DNA of 8,007 nt from Porticoccaceae bacterium (GTDB lineage Bacteria > Pseudomonadota > Gammaproteobacteria > Pseudomonadales > Porticoccaceae): NCBI GenBank assembly GCA_003448675.1, contig DLXZ01000180.1, positions 1,924-9,930 on the forward strand. Reading direction: 5' to 3'. The notes beneath the pieces were generated by a model. It worked only from the letters and a program-made list of their open reading frames with translations, was not told the DNA's origin and made no database searches. A program made the position numbers and the translations under genes. Of this stretch, positions 6,285-8,007 are shown in pieces; within the stretch, counting starts at the first letter, position 1; every line of letters begins with the position of its first letter.

Positions 6285-6403
6285 CGGGTGGAATATAAAG
6301 TCATTTTTAACACGCCTCGGGCTTTGAGATTGTACTGGTTATGAGTGAACTTTGATAAAGTACGCCCGGATTGTTGATCGGACTATTTTTGGAAAACCCT
6401 TAA

Positions 6404-7984
6404 ATGCCAAATCATGACGCTGGGCCAGGTGGTGCAGAATCACTACACTCGATTCTTCCTTTGGTTAAACGCATTGCCTCTGAGCTAACCCTGCTTGTAC
6501 CTGCTCACGACGAAGACTTGAGTCAATTGCTACAACGGCTTCGCCGCTCGCTTTCCCGCTCTGAAGAGAACGCTACTCTTCAGGACAGCGCTAACGAATT
6601 TTTTCAGTACATGATTAGTGGCGCTGCTTCTTCCGACATGGATGGGGGGTTGATCCAGGTAGACGCCGCGTTACGGGAATTGGCCGATGAAGCACAGTTC
6701 AGTTTGTTCTTCGCTGATAAGGAAAGTAGCCAGAGTGTTGAACCGAGTAACCAGCAGCTTCTAGACGGTATTCTCGAAGCGATCCGACAGTTGTCCGTGG
6801 CTATAACCAGTTTGCGTCATCAGCTCAGTGTGTTGTCGGCCTCTGAACAGGAAGCAGGTAGTGATGAGGCGGTTCGGACTTCGTCGTGGCTGGGAAGGAT
6901 GCTGGGTAAGGGGGATCAGGCGCCTGAAGAAGTCCTTGGCGTTGTTGAGGTTATTGGCCCGATCCTGGGAGATGTCGTCGAACATCTAAATATTCTCGAC
7001 ATGAATTCCGAACGCTCCCGAAAAATAAAAACCATGCTGTTCAAGGCGGAGTCATTGCCAGCTATTCAGTCGGTCTTGGAAGCTGCGCTTCAATTGATCA
7101 TCGATATAGCCAAGGATATCAATACTGAACGGGGGGAGACTGAGCTTTTTCTCAGTGAAATCAAGCAGAAGCTCAACGGCCTTGAAGCGGGGGTCGTTGA
7201 GATTATTGATGTTGATGCCTCCCTGGAAAATGCCGATAAAATTGAGTTGGAGTTGAGTAATCAGGTGACTGGTATCGGTGCCGCGGTATCCGAAAGTGAG
7301 AACCTTGAGGATTTAAAAGCCGTGGTTACATCGAGGATCGAAGCGCTAACCGAGAAGTTGACCTCTTATATTGAAAACGAACGGAGCCATTTGCAAGCGG
7401 CTCAGGCCAGGGTTGGAGAGCTATCCTCCCAGATGCAGGCGATGGGTATGGAGATAGATCAATTGCAATATCAAGTGAATGAAAAGCAGATCGCCAGTAT
7501 CACTGACTCACTCACTGGTGTGGTCAACCGGGGAGGCTTTGATAAAGCGTTGGCTACCGAAATGGCAAAGAGTCGGCGGATAAAATATCCCCTATCCTTA
7601 ATGTTTATCGATATCGATAAGTTCAAGGATGTTAACGACAGGTTTGGACACGTTGCCGGTGATACTGTCATCAAAACAGTGGCGGAAATTATCACAAAAA
7701 GGATCAGGGAGAGTGACACTGTAGCAAGGTACGGGGGTGACGAGTTTGTCCTGCTTTTACCCGATACAGAAGTTGATGGTGCCAGGCTGGTTGCTGAAAA
7801 TTTGGTTGAGAACGTTAGAAAAGCAGGCTTTCATGGCAGTGGAAAGCCGGTGGATGTCACTATTTCTGTAGGTGTTACGCAGCTAAACGAGCACGATAGT
7901 GCCGAGAGTGTGATTGAGCGAGCGGATCGGGCGCTTTATCGTGCTAAAGAGATGGGGCGTGATAGCGTACAATCCGTGGCCTAA
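6404..7984 (+). CDS. Soluble diguanylate cyclase with long helical N-terminal region
   Basis: This is a 526-residue protein with a C-terminal GGDEF domain at about 362-526, expected to condense two GTP into cyclic di-GMP. DSLTGVVNRGGFD (368-380), FIDIDKFKDVNDRFGHVAGD (401-420), the active-site ARYGGDEF with GGDEF at 444-448, and ISVGVT (487-492) are all intact. RESD at 435-438, five residues before GGDEF, is the RxxD allosteric I-site, so product inhibition is likely. Residues 1-360 show no transmembrane segment and no PAS, GAF, HAMP or receiver domain that I can recognise. They are rich in leucine/glutamate helices and end in a likely coiled coil at about 300-362 that runs into the cyclase domain, as in dimerising GGDEF proteins. 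The ATG at 6404 has GGA 10 nt upstream. It is divergent from the SPOR gene and is followed by 23 nt to the window edge. Confidence 0.93.
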   Translation: MPNHDAGPGGAESLHSILPLVKRIASELTLLVPAHDEDLSQLLQRLRRSLSRSEENATLQDSANEFFQYMISGAASSDMDGGLIQVDAALRELADEAQFSLFFADKESSQSVEPSNQQLLDGILEAIRQLSVAITSLRHQLSVLSASEQEAGSDEAVRTSSWLGRMLGKGDQAPEEVLGVVEVIGPILGDVVEHLNILDMNSERSRKIKTMLFKAESLPAIQSVLEAALQLIIDIAKDINTERGETELFLSEIKQKLNGLEAGVVEIIDVDASLENADKIELELSNQVTGIGAAVSESENLEDLKAVVTSRIEALTEKLTSYIENERSHLQAAQARVGELSSQMQAMGMEIDQLQYQVNEKQIASITDSLTGVVNRGGFDKALATEMAKSRRIKYPLSLMFIDIDKFKDVNDRFGHVAGDTVIKTVAEIITKRIRESDTVARYGGDEFVLLLPDTEVDGARLVAENLVENVRKAGFHGSGKPVDVTISVGVTQLNEHDSAESVIERADRALYRAKEMGRDSVQSVA

Positions 7985-8007
7985 GGTGTAGTAGTTCCGA
8001 TCTGATC

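Larger units (their letters stand above)
6137..6403. other. Shared divergent intergenic region, SPOR gene / diguanylate cyclase gene
   Basis: This is 267 nt of A+T-rich DNA between two divergent starts, with no ORF that I can support. It contains a perfect 12-bp palindrome (6243-6254), three direct ATTGAT hexamers and one inverted copy, and several A+T-rich -10-like boxes. TTGTAC (6330-6335) followed at 17-bp spacing by TGATAA is a weak promoter candidate for the cyclase gene. Both promoters should lie here, but none could be assigned with certainty. Confidence 0.6.

Overview
The window reads as a stretch of a free-living gammaproteobacterial chromosome. It contains the conserved cluster miaB, ybeZ (PhoH-like), ybeY, ybeX (corC) and lnt, all on the minus strand, with a DUF1820-type gene divergent to miaB. 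I recall this arrangement from Pseudomonas and related marine orders (Pseudomonadales/Cellvibrionales-like). The genus cannot be fixed from the sequence. Two hand-counted 60-base samples gave about 63% G+C near lnt and about 50% in the diguanylate cyclase gene, so the two ends differ somewhat in composition. No mobile element, CRISPR array, rRNA or tRNA was seen.

Layout. (1) Bases 1-4200, minus strand: a probable operon read right to left, covering tRNA methylthiolation (MiaB), ribosome and RNA maintenance (YbeZ ATPase, YbeY metalloprotein), the CBS-domain protein CorC/YbeX, and the N-terminal third or less of apolipoprotein N-acyltransferase (Lnt), which runs off the left edge. A TATAAT box upstream of miaB is the best promoter candidate for the operon. 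ybeZ appears to start at TTG and ybeX at GTG. (2) Bases 4361-4696, plus strand: a DUF1820-family small protein, divergent from miaB and followed by a hairpin. (3) Bases 4697-5204: a 217-nt non-coding leader with a dyad, then a 96-residue unrecognised membrane-anchored protein behind a full-length Shine-Dalgarno sequence. (4) Bases 5258-6136, minus strand: a single-pass membrane protein with a C-terminal SPOR domain. (5) Bases 6404-7984, plus strand: a soluble diguanylate cyclase with a long helical N-terminal region, intact GGDEF and intact RxxD inhibitory site. The SPOR and cyclase genes are divergent and share a 267-nt A+T-rich intergenic region with a 12-bp palindrome and repeated ATTGAT hexamers.

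The left half is core housekeeping. The right half is less conserved and holds the items most worth a second look: the small anchored protein with its two cysteines, the divergent SPOR/cyclase pair, and the cyclase's unassigned N-terminal region. I saw nothing that amounts to a clearly new multi-gene system.
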